The notes under the pieces were generated by a model. That model was not told the origin of the DNA. It did not search any database and worked only from the letters and a program-made list of their open reading frames with translations. Both the position numbers and the translations under genes were made by a program. This document shows, in pieces, positions 7,838-15,891 of a stretch of DNA of 64,000 bases; position 1 is the stretch's first letter; every line of letters starts with the position of its first letter. The DNA comes from CAITNM01 sp021298215 (GTDB lineage Bacteria > Pseudomonadota > Alphaproteobacteria > Paracaedibacterales > CAITNM01), in the NCBI GenBank assembly GCA_046309815.1, contig JBKCOJ010000011.1:10300-74299 (forward strand), in the 5' to 3' direction.

Positions 7838-9783
7838 ATGTAGAAATAGTTGTTCCTTCTATCCTTAATAGTACGCTTACCTATATATGGCCTTTTAATG
7901 TCTTGCCGCAGGTTGGTCAGCTTGTAGAAGTCCCTTTAAAAAATAGCACGACAACTGGTATTATTTGGTCATTGGACCAGAAAGTTATAGATTTTAAACA
8001 TCAACTTAAAACAGTTTCTAGTTCTTATCCTCTGATTCTTCCAGTGAACTTCATTTGCTTTTTAAAAAAGTTCGCAGACTATACATTGACACCTCTTGGC
8101 GTACTTACTAAGCACGTTTTACCGAAACAAATAATATGCAAAGAAACTTATTCCTTTAAAGCCTATCACTTTATGGTGGCTGAATTAACCTCAGAGCAAT
8201 GCTTTGCAAAAAATGCTCTTCTCGATCAAATTGATACTTTTAATGTGAGTTTATTAGATGGAGTTACAGGAAGTGGTAAAACAGAGATATACCTGGAAGT
8301 GGCAGCAGAAGTCTATAAAAGCAAAAAACAAGTTCTTATTCTACTGCCAGAGATTTCATTGACCGCCCAATTTTGTCAACGCCTTACGGAGCGATTTGGA
8401 GACAAGCCATTAGTTTGGCATTCTCAAATTACTCCCAAACAAAGGAATTTTATTTGGCATCGAGTGCTTAGCGGTGAGCCTTGCATTATTCTGGGGGCTC
8501 GTTCGGCATTGTTTTTACCTTTTAGTCGGCTGGGATTGCTGATAATAGACGAAGAACATGATGCGTCTTATAAGCAAGAAGAAGTAATAATTTATAATGC
8601 CCGCGATATGGCTATTTTGCGTGCTAAAGAAGAAAATATACAAGCAATTCTAGTTTCTGCAACTCCAAGTCTTGAAACAATTCATAATGTGGCGCAGAAG
8701 AAATATAAACATATTCAGGTGACCAATCGGTTCTACAAAGCTTCTCTTCCAGAAGTTAAGATTTTGTCGATGCGTGCTTTAAAAAAAGAAGAGAGAACTT
8801 CTCAGTGGATTCATCCTTCTCTTTTCCAGGAAATACAAAATCGCCTTCTAAAAAAAGAGCAAAGTTTATTATTTCTAAATAGGCGAGGGTATGCGCCTTT
8901 AACTATTTGTAGTAATTGCGGCTTTAAAATTATTTGTACTGCTTGCGATGTCGCATTGGTTCAGCATAAAAATCAACCACGGCTTCATTGTCATTACTGT
9001 GATTATACTCAGCCTATTCCTGAAGCATGCCCGCAATGTTTGCAACCAGATCTTACTCCTTGTGGGCCTGGAGTGGAAAGGCTAAGCGAAGAGTTAGTTA
9101 GGTTATTACCTGAAACTAAAGTCTTGAGTGTAACAAGTGATTTGGTAAATACACCCAAACGTACTCAAGAGATGGTTGATAAAATACAGAATAATGAGAT
9201 TGATGTCGTTGTTGCAACACAAATGTTGAGCAAAGGGTATCATTTTTCTAATATTACATTGGTGGGAGTAATTGATGCTGATATGGGTCTTAATGGACCT
9301 GATTTGAGGTGCGCTGAGAGAACATATCAGCAATTACATCAGGTGGCAGGTAGATGCGGAAGAGAACACAAGCCAGGAGTTGTTTATTTGCAAACCTATG
9401 AGCCTGAACATTTAGTTATTAAAGCTGTAGCTCATTGGGATCGAGAAAGTTTTATTGATTTTGAATTGGATGATCGTGAGCATCATTATATGCCACCATT
9501 TGGGCGATTAACTTCATTATTAATTAGTGGAGTCAACAATTTGGAGACGACAAAATTCTGTCGACAGCTTCTAAAAGCCGCTCCAATTCATGGCCAGGTA
9601 ACTGTTATGGGGCCGGTTCCGGCACCTTTTTCAAAGTTAAAAAATCAATTTAGATGGAGATTTTTGCTAAAATATCCGAGGGATTTCTCTATTCAAGTTT
9701 TTATAAAATTTTGGCTAGAGCAGGTCAAAAAACCTTATAATATCAGGCTCATTATAGATATTGATCCGCAATCATTTCACTAA
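7834..9783 (+). CDS. priA: Primosomal replication restart helicase PriA
   Basis: PriA reloads the replisome at stalled forks as a 3'-5' superfamily 2 helicase. Visible elements are Walker A GVTGSGKT at 143-150, Walker B DEEH at 239-242 and motif III SATPS at about 275-279. Eight zinc-binding cysteines follow (359, 362, 368, 371, 386, 389, 399, 402). At 649 residues it is shorter than the usual ~730; most of the reduction is in the N-terminal DNA-binding part. It overlaps hdaA by four bases, and its stop directly abuts the end of xerC on the other strand. The priA/xerC convergence is common in alphaproteobacteria. Confidence 0.95.
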   Translation: MNVEIVVPSILNSTLTYIWPFNVLPQVGQLVEVPLKNSTTTGIIWSLDQKVIDFKHQLKTVSSSYPLILPVNFICFLKKFADYTLTPLGVLTKHVLPKQIICKETYSFKAYHFMVAELTSEQCFAKNALLDQIDTFNVSLLDGVTGSGKTEIYLEVAAEVYKSKKQVLILLPEISLTAQFCQRLTERFGDKPLVWHSQITPKQRNFIWHRVLSGEPCIILGARSALFLPFSRLGLLIIDEEHDASYKQEEVIIYNARDMAILRAKEENIQAILVSATPSLETIHNVAQKKYKHIQVTNRFYKASLPEVKILSMRALKKEERTSQWIHPSLFQEIQNRLLKKEQSLLFLNRRGYAPLTICSNCGFKIICTACDVALVQHKNQPRLHCHYCDYTQPIPEACPQCLQPDLTPCGPGVERLSEELVRLLPETKVLSVTSDLVNTPKRTQEMVDKIQNNEIDVVVATQMLSKGYHFSNITLVGVIDADMGLNGPDLRCAERTYQQLHQVAGRCGREHKPGVVYLQTYEPEHLVIKAVAHWDRESFIDFELDDREHHYMPPFGRLTSLLISGVNNLETTKFCRQLLKAAPIHGQVTVMGPVPAPFSKLKNQFRWRFLLKYPRDFSIQVFIKFWLEQVKKPYNIRLIIDIDPQSFH

Positions 9784-10692
9784 TTATTTTTTTGCTCTAG
9801 GGTGGGCTGATTTATATGTATTCATCATGCTCATCTCGTCTATTTGTGTATAAATTTGAGTTGAAGAAAGTGACGAATGACCCAATAGTTCTTGTATTCC
9901 TCTTAAGTCATGAGAAGACTGCATTAAATGAGTGGCGCAACTATGTCGTAAAGCATGAGGGGTTAAGGATTCAGGCATTCCTGTAGATCTTCTAAAATCT
10001 CGTAATATTTTTTGTACAACAGCTGCCTGAAGGCGCTTTCCCTTTTCGCCAAAAAAGATAGGTGATTCTGGGTGAGATAAGAATGGCTGCTCTTTTAAAT
10101 ATAATAATATTTTTTCTTTAGTTGAAGAATCTATAGGCACTTGACGAACCTTGGATCTTTTTCCTATTACCGTTATGAATTGAGTGTTAGATAGTGATTT
10201 CTGATTGAGGCTTAACGCTTCACTGATACGTATTCCAGTAAAATACAGAAGTTGAATCAATGCTTGATTTCGTAGCCCGACCCAGGGGGAGTGACTCATA
10301 TTATGAATTGTATCGGTTATCAGAAGTGCTTGATCAATACTAATGGGTCGAGGTAAAGTCTTTTGAAGTTTAGGTGAACGCACATGAAAAAAAGCGTGAT
10401 CATTTAAAATATTTTGCTCTAGAAGAAATTCAGAGAAATTTTTTAATCCAGCCAAACCTCTTGCTGAAGATCTTGTATTTATACCCTTTTTGCGTCGAAA
10501 AAGTAACCAAGCACGAATGTCTTGAGATTTAAGAGATTTAAAATTTTCAAGATTGAGTTGTTGATTATTGTAATCTTCAAAAAAATTTTTAAAATCAAAT
10601 AAATCTTGGGTATAGGCCTTAATGGTATGAGGGGAGTGATTAAGAGTATTTAATTTTTGCTGCCATTGATGAATAAGTGCTTCTAAATTCAT
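9784..10692 (-). CDS. xerC: Tyrosine recombinase XerC
   Basis: XerC with XerD resolves chromosome dimers at dif by strand exchange. The 302-residue protein has an N-terminal SAM-like core-binding domain and a catalytic domain with the full active-site set: Arg155 (TGIRISE), Lys178, His246 and Arg249 (HALRH), His272 (LLGHSS) and the nucleophile Tyr281 (STQIYTQ). Its position end-to-end with priA favours XerC over XerD. Length and the absence of phage genes nearby argue against a mobile-element integrase. The next gene upstream on the other strand diverges from it. Confidence 0.9.
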   Translation of the reverse strand: MNLEALIHQWQQKLNTLNHSPHTIKAYTQDLFDFKNFFEDYNNQQLNLENFKSLKSQDIRAWLLFRRKKGINTRSSARGLAGLKNFSEFLLEQNILNDHAFFHVRSPKLQKTLPRPISIDQALLITDTIHNMSHSPWVGLRNQALIQLLYFTGIRISEALSLNQKSLSNTQFITVIGKRSKVRQVPIDSSTKEKILLYLKEQPFLSHPESPIFFGEKGKRLQAAVVQKILRDFRRSTGMPESLTPHALRHSCATHLMQSSHDLRGIQELLGHSSLSSTQIYTQIDEMSMMNTYKSAHPRAKK

Positions 10693-10748
10693 TAATTTTT
10701 AAAACCTTTTTTTTACGATAAATCTAGCACGATTAATTTAATCTATCA

Positions 10749-12176
10749 TTGTCAGAACGTTTTGAAGAGATATTACTTGCAAAAGGAATTGTGACTCCTG
10801 ATCAACTTCATATTGCTTTAATTGAGCAAGAAAAGCAAAAAGATCAATTAGGAGATATACTTATAGATTTGAAGTTTGTTGCTCCATCAGTAGTTGGGAA
10901 CTTGATGAGCCAGGTTTCAGGATATGATTATATTGATTTGCTTACATTTCCAATAGAGAATGAATTGATTGCTCAGTTTGGCAAAGAGTTTTGCGAAAGA
11001 TATCAAGTGATACCTTTTTCTTTAAATGAATCTTTGCATGTAGCAATGTTGGATCCTGAAAATGTTATGATTCAAGATCTTGTAAAAAAAAGGTCTCGAG
11101 AGCTTTTAAAAAATAATGCGGCTTGGACTTTTCATTATACAAATAAGATTTCCTTAATGCAGGCGTTAAAGCAAACATATCAAACATCTAAAAATGTTGC
11201 TGATGCTACATTTGAGAAGTTTTTTGTAAATATACTTAATGAAGCTTTTTCTAGAAATGCTTCTGATATCCATTTTGTGCCTCTTGAAAAAATGGTGTTG
11301 GTGAAATTTCGCATATATGGAGAGCTGGAAATTTACCAACACATTGAGAAAGTTATTTTTGATAAAATTCTTGTACGCTTTAAAATTTTATCTCACCTGG
11401 ATATTACTGAACGTCGCAGGCCTCAATCTGGTGGGTGTATTTTAACAATTCATGACACTCAAGTTGATTGCCGAGTTTCTTTTCATCCCTGCTTGTGGGG
11501 GGAAAGTTTAGTGGTTAGGCTTTTATCAACAAACAGAGATGTGCTGATTTTAGATAATTTAGGGTTTTCTAAAAAGCAGGCGCAAGTTTTACGTAATCTT
11601 GTTAAAAATCCTTCAGGCTTATTTCTAATCTGTGGACCAACCGGATCTGGAAAAACAACAACATTACATGCTCTCATCCAGTTATGTGATCATGTTAAGA
11701 AGAATATTATGACCTTAGAGCAGCCAATTGAGTATAGGGTCGATGGTATAAGGCAGACGGAAATAAAAGAGGGTGGAGTTTTAGATTTTGCGGAGGGGGT
11801 CCGATCTATGTTGAGACATGATCCAGATATTTTATTAATCGGGGAGATAAGGGATGAGAATACGGCTAAGATAGCATTGCGAGCTTCTATGACTGGACAT
11901 CTGGTACTGGCGACGCTGCATGCAAGCTGTCCATTTACAGTACCTGCTCGTTTGATTGATTTAGGTATTTCTCCTAGCTTACTGAGCGGTCAAATTCTAG
12001 CTGTCTTAAACCAAGAGTTAATATCTTTTGAAAATAAAAGAAAGGCCATAGGGCAGGTAGTCATTTTTACAGATGAAATGCATAATATTGTTAGTCAGGG
12101 TGGTGATAGAGTAAAACTCCGTGATTTGCATATGCGCTCAACAGGGAAAAGCACTAAAGTGCTTAGCTCAGAGTAA
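10749..12176 (+). CDS. GspE/PilB-family secretion or pilus ATPase, short C-terminus
   Basis: This is a hexameric traffic ATPase of the type II secretion/type IV pilus family. An MshE-like N-terminal domain (about 1-110) is followed by the N2 domain with ASDIHF and the P-loop GPTGSGKT at 296-303. The Asp box LEQPIEY, Walker B DILLIGEIRD and His box TGHLVLATLHA come next. At 475 residues it is about 80-100 short. The usual RLCPHC-type zinc segment is absent, and the region that normally reads QRLVR is LNQELIS. The start is a TTG (10749) with no evident ribosome-binding site. No other gsp or pil gene is in the window, so substrate and system cannot be told. It overlaps map by 14 bases, tail to tail. 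Confidence 0.82.
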   Translation: MSERFEEILLAKGIVTPDQLHIALIEQEKQKDQLGDILIDLKFVAPSVVGNLMSQVSGYDYIDLLTFPIENELIAQFGKEFCERYQVIPFSLNESLHVAMLDPENVMIQDLVKKRSRELLKNNAAWTFHYTNKISLMQALKQTYQTSKNVADATFEKFFVNILNEAFSRNASDIHFVPLEKMVLVKFRIYGELEIYQHIEKVIFDKILVRFKILSHLDITERRRPQSGGCILTIHDTQVDCRVSFHPCLWGESLVVRLLSTNRDVLILDNLGFSKKQAQVLRNLVKNPSGLFLICGPTGSGKTTTLHALIQLCDHVKKNIMTLEQPIEYRVDGIRQTEIKEGGVLDFAEGVRSMLRHDPDILLIGEIRDENTAKIALRASMTGHLVLATLHASCPFTVPARLIDLGISPSLLSGQILAVLNQELISFENKRKAIGQVVIFTDEMHNIVSQGGDRVKLRDLHMRSTGKSTKVLSSE

Positions 12177-12978
12177 AAATCTCATACCCAGTAGAAGTTA
12201 CGCCTACAGTATGTTCCCATTGTGCTGATAAAGACATATCACGCGTTACGGCGGTCCATCCATCATCCAGGATTTTAATGGCGAATTTTCCCGCGTTAAT
12301 CATTGGTTCAATGGTAAAAAACATTCCTTGTTTGAGTTCTAGTCCATGGCCAGCTTTTCCATAATGTACAACGCTCGGATTGCTATGGAAAACTCTTCCT
12401 ATACCATGACCGCAAAAATCACGTACGACAGAAAAGCCATTTGATTCGGCGTGTTTTTGAATAACATGACCAATATCTCCAAGTGTTGCGCCGGGTTTTA
12501 CTGTTTCGATTCCACGCATCATAGCTTCATATGTTACATCTACCAATTTACGTCCGCGGACTCCTACTTTACCAATGCAGAACATACGGCTTGTATCACC
12601 ATGCCAACCGTCTAAGAGGACAGTTACATCTATATTGATGATATCTCCATCCCTAAGTTTCTTTTGTCCTGGTATACCATGGCAAACTACGTGATTAATT
12701 GATGTGCATATAGATTTAGGATATCCTCTATAGCCTAGAGGAGCAGGTTTTGCATTGTGCTGAATGATATAATCATGACAAAGTTTATCAAGCTCTTCTG
12801 TTGATATGCCTTCTTTAACAAAAGGGGCGATATAATCAAGTGTCTGAGATGCAAGTTTCCCAGCTTTACGCATAGCTTGGAAATCAGCTTCACTATGAAT
12901 AACAATATGCTCGTCTTCATGTTCATCATGATCATGCTGGCAGTGTTCGCTGTGCACGTGGTGATATTGATTAATCAT
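12163..12978 (-). CDS. map: Type I methionine aminopeptidase with His-rich N-terminal extension
   Basis: This enzyme removes the initiator methionine from nascent proteins. I chose ATG 12978 because AGGGG precedes it by six bases; a TTG at 12993 is in frame but lacks a site. The 271-residue enzyme has the pita-bread fold motifs: HGIPG, the metal-ligand regions IINIDVTVLLDGWHGDTSRMF, GHGIGRVFHSNP, FTIEPMI and TRDMSLSAQWEHTV. Ahead of the catalytic core is an extension of about 28 residues with nine histidines plus a cysteine and many acidic residues (His 6, 7, 9, 12, 15, 17, 20, 24, 28). Such a patch could bind divalent metal. The gene follows rpsD and lies immediately after its terminator. 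Confidence 0.93.
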   Translation of the reverse strand: MINQYHHVHSEHCQHDHDEHEDEHIVIHSEADFQAMRKAGKLASQTLDYIAPFVKEGISTEELDKLCHDYIIQHNAKPAPLGYRGYPKSICTSINHVVCHGIPGQKKLRDGDIINIDVTVLLDGWHGDTSRMFCIGKVGVRGRKLVDVTYEAMMRGIETVKPGATLGDIGHVIQKHAESNGFSVVRDFCGHGIGRVFHSNPSVVHYGKAGHGLELKQGMFFTIEPMINAGKFAIKILDDGWTAVTRDMSLSAQWEHTVGVTSTGYEIFTLS

Positions 12979-12991
12979 AAATACCCCTGTC

Positions 12992-13017
12992 AAAAAAATA
13001 GGGGCTTTCGCCCCCTA
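12992..13017 (-). terminator. Rho-independent terminator after rpsD
   Basis: Read on the minus strand, GGGGC and GCCCC (13014-13010 and 13005-13001) pair around a GAAA loop. TA/TA extends the stem across a one-base bulge, and seven T residues follow at once. This is a textbook intrinsic terminator in the 59-base gap between rpsD and map. It ends only some 14 bases before the map start codon, so map expression needs read-through. Confidence 0.85.
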
Positions 13018-13037
13018 ATTATTACACAAAGAAAAAA

Positions 13038-13652
13038 CTAACGAGAGTAGAATTCGATTACAAGATGTGGCTCCATTTGCACAGGATATGGAACATCTGC
13101 AAGCTTTGGTCCTCTAACGAATTTTCCTTTTAATACCTTTTGATCAACTTCCATATAGTCAGGAATATCACGTTCTGCTAGTGCAGCAGCAGCCAGAACA
13201 TTTACATTTTCTTTCATGCTGCTCATAACTGAAATCTCATCGCCATCTTTTACAAGATAAGAAGGAATATTAACGCGTTGACCGTTAACAGCTATATGAC
13301 CATGATTTACTATTTGTCTCGCTGCAAAAACTGTTGAAACAAACTTCATGCGGTAAACAACAGCATCCAAACGACGTTCTAACAGTTCAATTAGATTTTC
13401 AGAAGTATCTCCACGGCGACGAATAGCTTCTTGGTAGAAACGTCGGAACTGACGTTCGCTAATATTTCCGTAATATCCTTTTAGTTTTTGCTTCGCTCTA
13501 AGCTGCACTCCATAATCAGAAGGCTTGCTGCGTTGTTGGCCGTGTTGACCAGGTCCATAATTACGCGCATTAAATGGGCTTTTTGCTCTTCCCCATAAAT
13601 TAACGCCCAATCTACGATCAATTTTATGTTTGGCGGAAACTCGCTTAGTCAT
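13038..13652 (-). CDS. rpsD: 30S ribosomal protein S4
   Basis: S4 is a primary 16S rRNA-binding protein that nucleates assembly of the small-subunit body and belongs to the mRNA-entry helicase. The 204-residue sequence is full length and unmistakable: RRLGVNLWGRAKSP near residue 13, a YGPGQHGQ block, and the S4 RNA-binding fold from about residue 95 (RLDAVVYRMKFVSTVFAARQ, then VNHGHIAVNGQRVNIPSYLV). It is monocistronic or linked by read-through to map: a strong terminator follows it and a candidate promoter precedes it. It is isolated from the alpha ribosomal operon, as usual in alphaproteobacteria. Confidence 0.98.
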   Translation of the reverse strand: MTKRVSAKHKIDRRLGVNLWGRAKSPFNARNYGPGQHGQQRSKPSDYGVQLRAKQKLKGYYGNISERQFRRFYQEAIRRRGDTSENLIELLERRLDAVVYRMKFVSTVFAARQIVNHGHIAVNGQRVNIPSYLVKDGDEISVMSSMKENVNVLAAAALAERDIPDYMEVDQKVLKGKFVRGPKLADVPYPVQMEPHLVIEFYSR

Positions 13653-13696
13653 CTAGGTTCCAAATCCTTGTAAGTAACAATTATCAAAAGTATTCA

Positions 13697-13726
13697 TTTT
13701 TAGCCTGAAATAAAGAAGTTTGTCAA
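13697..13726 (-). promoter_or_regulatory. Candidate sigma-70 promoter for rpsD
   Basis: On the minus strand a perfect -35 box TTGACA (13726-13721) is followed after 18 bases by TAAAAA (13702-13697). The pair lies in the gap between ybaB and rpsD, about 45 bases upstream of the rpsD start. The -35 is exact and the -10 matches four of six positions. Confidence 0.5.
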
Positions 13727-13734
13727 TAAAAACC

Positions 13735-14055
13735 TCAGAACGGGAGTTTTAATCCTGGGATATTTAATCCTCCGGTTATGCTTGACATTTCCTTATTTAT
13801 GCTCTCTTCAGCTTTATTTTTCGCGTCATTAAATGAGGCAATAATTAGGTCTTCTAGCATTTCAACATCATCTGTATTAACGATAGAAGGATCAATTTTT
13901 AAGCGCAATAATTGTCCTTTTCCATTAACGGTAGCAACGACCATTCCACCGCCTGCACTGCCTTCTTGAGTAATTGATTCGCTCTTTTCTTGAATTTCCT
14001 GCATTTTCTGTTGCATTTGTTGTGCTTGCTTGAAAATCTGATTCATATTTTTCAT
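13735..14055 (-). CDS. ybaB: YbaB/EbfC nucleoid-associated protein
   Basis: This small dimeric DNA-binding protein of 106 residues has an N-terminal glutamine/methionine-rich helix (QIFKQAQQMQQKMQEIQ). The core (VVATVNGKGQLLRLKIDP) is typical of the family, and a helical C-terminus ends in GLNIPGLKLPF. It is eight bases downstream of dnaX on the same strand, the conserved dnaX-ybaB arrangement; recR, which often follows, is not here. A strong ribosome-binding site (AGGAG) precedes the ATG. Confidence 0.93.
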   Translation of the reverse strand: MKNMNQIFKQAQQMQQKMQEIQEKSESITQEGSAGGGMVVATVNGKGQLLRLKIDPSIVNTDDVEMLEDLIIASFNDAKNKAEESINKEMSSITGGLNIPGLKLPF

Positions 14056-14063
14056 AAATTCTC

Positions 14064-15596
14064 CTAATTTATAGTCATCTTTGCATCTGGGAAAATCTGT
14101 AATATCTCTTGAATTAGTGGATGTTCCAGTGCTTGTTGTCGGAAAGTTTCTCTCTCAATTGCTCGTGCTTGAACTATTGTTGGGGTGCTATTGTCTTGCA
14201 CAACTTCAATTTTCCACGATTGCTTGGTAATACGTTCACATGCTGTTTTTAAAAGGGTTGCGAAATTTTTAGGAGCTCGCACACCAAGACTACACGTTAA
14301 GCTGCCGGGGCTATATGAAACTAAATGAACATCATGCAATATATGTCCATGGAGTAGGCCTTCCTTAGCCTGCAAAAGTAATTCGGCCATTGCTTCAAAT
14401 GTTTGAGGTAGAGCAGCCATGGTGTTGCTTGGAGATGTATTTTGCGGGTTTTTATTATCAATTGTTGTTGGGGGTGTTTTTAAAATATCTTTCACAAAAA
14501 TTAAACGCATTAGCGCGATGTCTAATGTTTGGCATGGTTGGGAGCTATTCTTAATTTCTTCATAAGATTTTTGCATCAAATCCCAACACTGTAGTAGGAC
14601 GCTGATGGGCAATAAAGCAGCTAAATGTTTGCCTTTTTCTCTGTCAATTTCTGGCCAAGCAACATCATTTATTATGGATGGAACACTTTTTAGACAAATA
14701 ATCCAATACAAAATATTTATAAGATCTTGAGCAATCAACAATGGATCGCCGCTGTTTTCATAAAGCATATGTAAATTTTTGAGGGACTCCTCAAGCTTTC
14801 CCTGAAAAAGTAGATCAAGAATATCAAATAATTTATCTCGGTTACTAAGACCTAACATAGACTGCACAATTTCTGTTGAAATAGAGTTGTCTCCGCTCAA
14901 CATGATTGCTTGATCTAATAAGCTTAAAGCATCTCTCATGGATCCATCAGCAGCTCTTGCGATAGTTACTAGTGCATCTTGTTCTGCTGTTATATTTTCG
15001 TTTTTCAAAATATTTTGTAAATGGTTGGCGATAGTCGAGGACTGCATTGTTGCCAAATCAAATCGCATGCACCTGGAAATTATTGTGTCGGGGATTTTTT
15101 TAATTTCTGTCGTTGCTAGAACAAACTTCACATGGAGTGGTGGCTCTTCCAGAGTTTTTAAAAGAGCATTAAATGCTGATTTTGACAACATATGTACTTC
15201 GTCAATGATAAAAATTTTATAGCGTCCTTGAACAGCTTTATATTGCGATGATTCTGTTAATTCCCGCATATCATCTACGCCGGTATGACTTGCTGCATCT
15301 ATTTCAATCACGTCCATATGACGATCTGCGAGAATTCCTTGGCAAGATAAGCAAGTATCACAAGGAATAATTTGTGGCTGGGTAAGATCTCCATTTGCAC
15401 CAAGACAATTTAAGCTTTTTGCAATAATACGAGCGGTTGTTGTTTTTCCAACTCCTCGAATTCCATGCAGCAAAATAGCGTGAGGTATGGTATTCTGGGT
15501 GAAGGAATTTTTTAGGCTTTGTACTAAATTGTCTTGCCCTATTAACTGATCAAGGTTTTGAGGGCGGTATTTACGAGCTAAAACACGATATGACAT
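14064..15596 (-). CDS. dnaX: DNA polymerase III subunit gamma/tau
   Basis: DnaX is the clamp-loader ATPase that organises the replicative polymerase. The 510-residue protein has Walker A HGIRGVGKTTTARI near residue 45, a four-cysteine zinc module (CDTCLSCQ region near 79-100), Walker B IIDEVHML and sensor 1 LATTEIKKIP. Clamp-loader domains II-III follow, then a tau-type C-terminal domain (VRAPKNFATLL and EHPLIQEILQIFPDA). No obvious slippery A-run that would produce a short gamma form was noticed. The SRP RNA gene lies just upstream and ybaB downstream on the same strand, a frequent alphaproteobacterial order. Confidence 0.96.
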   Translation of the reverse strand: MSYRVLARKYRPQNLDQLIGQDNLVQSLKNSFTQNTIPHAILLHGIRGVGKTTTARIIAKSLNCLGANGDLTQPQIIPCDTCLSCQGILADRHMDVIEIDAASHTGVDDMRELTESSQYKAVQGRYKIFIIDEVHMLSKSAFNALLKTLEEPPLHVKFVLATTEIKKIPDTIISRCMRFDLATMQSSTIANHLQNILKNENITAEQDALVTIARAADGSMRDALSLLDQAIMLSGDNSISTEIVQSMLGLSNRDKLFDILDLLFQGKLEESLKNLHMLYENSGDPLLIAQDLINILYWIICLKSVPSIINDVAWPEIDREKGKHLAALLPISVLLQCWDLMQKSYEEIKNSSQPCQTLDIALMRLIFVKDILKTPPTTIDNKNPQNTSPSNTMAALPQTFEAMAELLLQAKEGLLHGHILHDVHLVSYSPGSLTCSLGVRAPKNFATLLKTACERITKQSWKIEVVQDNSTPTIVQARAIERETFRQQALEHPLIQEILQIFPDAKMTIN

Positions 15597-15612
15597 AATT
15601 TTCCTTAAAATT

Positions 15613-15701
15613 GAAGGCTGCGCTGACCCAAACTCTGATCGTTACGGCTGCTTTCTTCCGAACCTGACCGAGTTAGCGAAGAATTTGTCCAGGCAACCTT
15701 C
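15613..15701 (-). ncRNA. ffs: Signal recognition particle 4.5S-type RNA
   Basis: On the minus strand the 89-base segment contains the universal SRP apical motif: GGTCAGGTTCGGAAGAAAGC, followed by AGCC. The ends pair (GAAGGTTGC at the 5' side with GCGCAGCCTTC at the 3' side) to give the single long hairpin of small bacterial SRP RNA. This RNA binds Ffh and targets membrane proteins to FtsY. It lies 16 bases upstream of dnaX on the same strand. No clear promoter boxes were identified upstream. Confidence 0.92.
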
Positions 15702-15891
15702 ACATGAAAAATATCATGGTTTTTTAAAAATTGGAATGAAATTAATATGAAATACTCAGGCTCAAATATTTTTTGGTGTTCATGCTAATTAGTATTGCCA
15801 TAGCCTGCTCATTTATATCATTCTCTCATTCATTATAAGTCACCAAAATAAGAAAAAAGGTCTTTTTCGCATCCAAATTTTACTCGCTACC

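Noticed and set aside
9784..10692. Integrase of a mobile element
   Set aside because: The tyrosine recombinase is XerC by length, motifs and its conserved position opposite priA; no attachment sites or phage genes are nearby.
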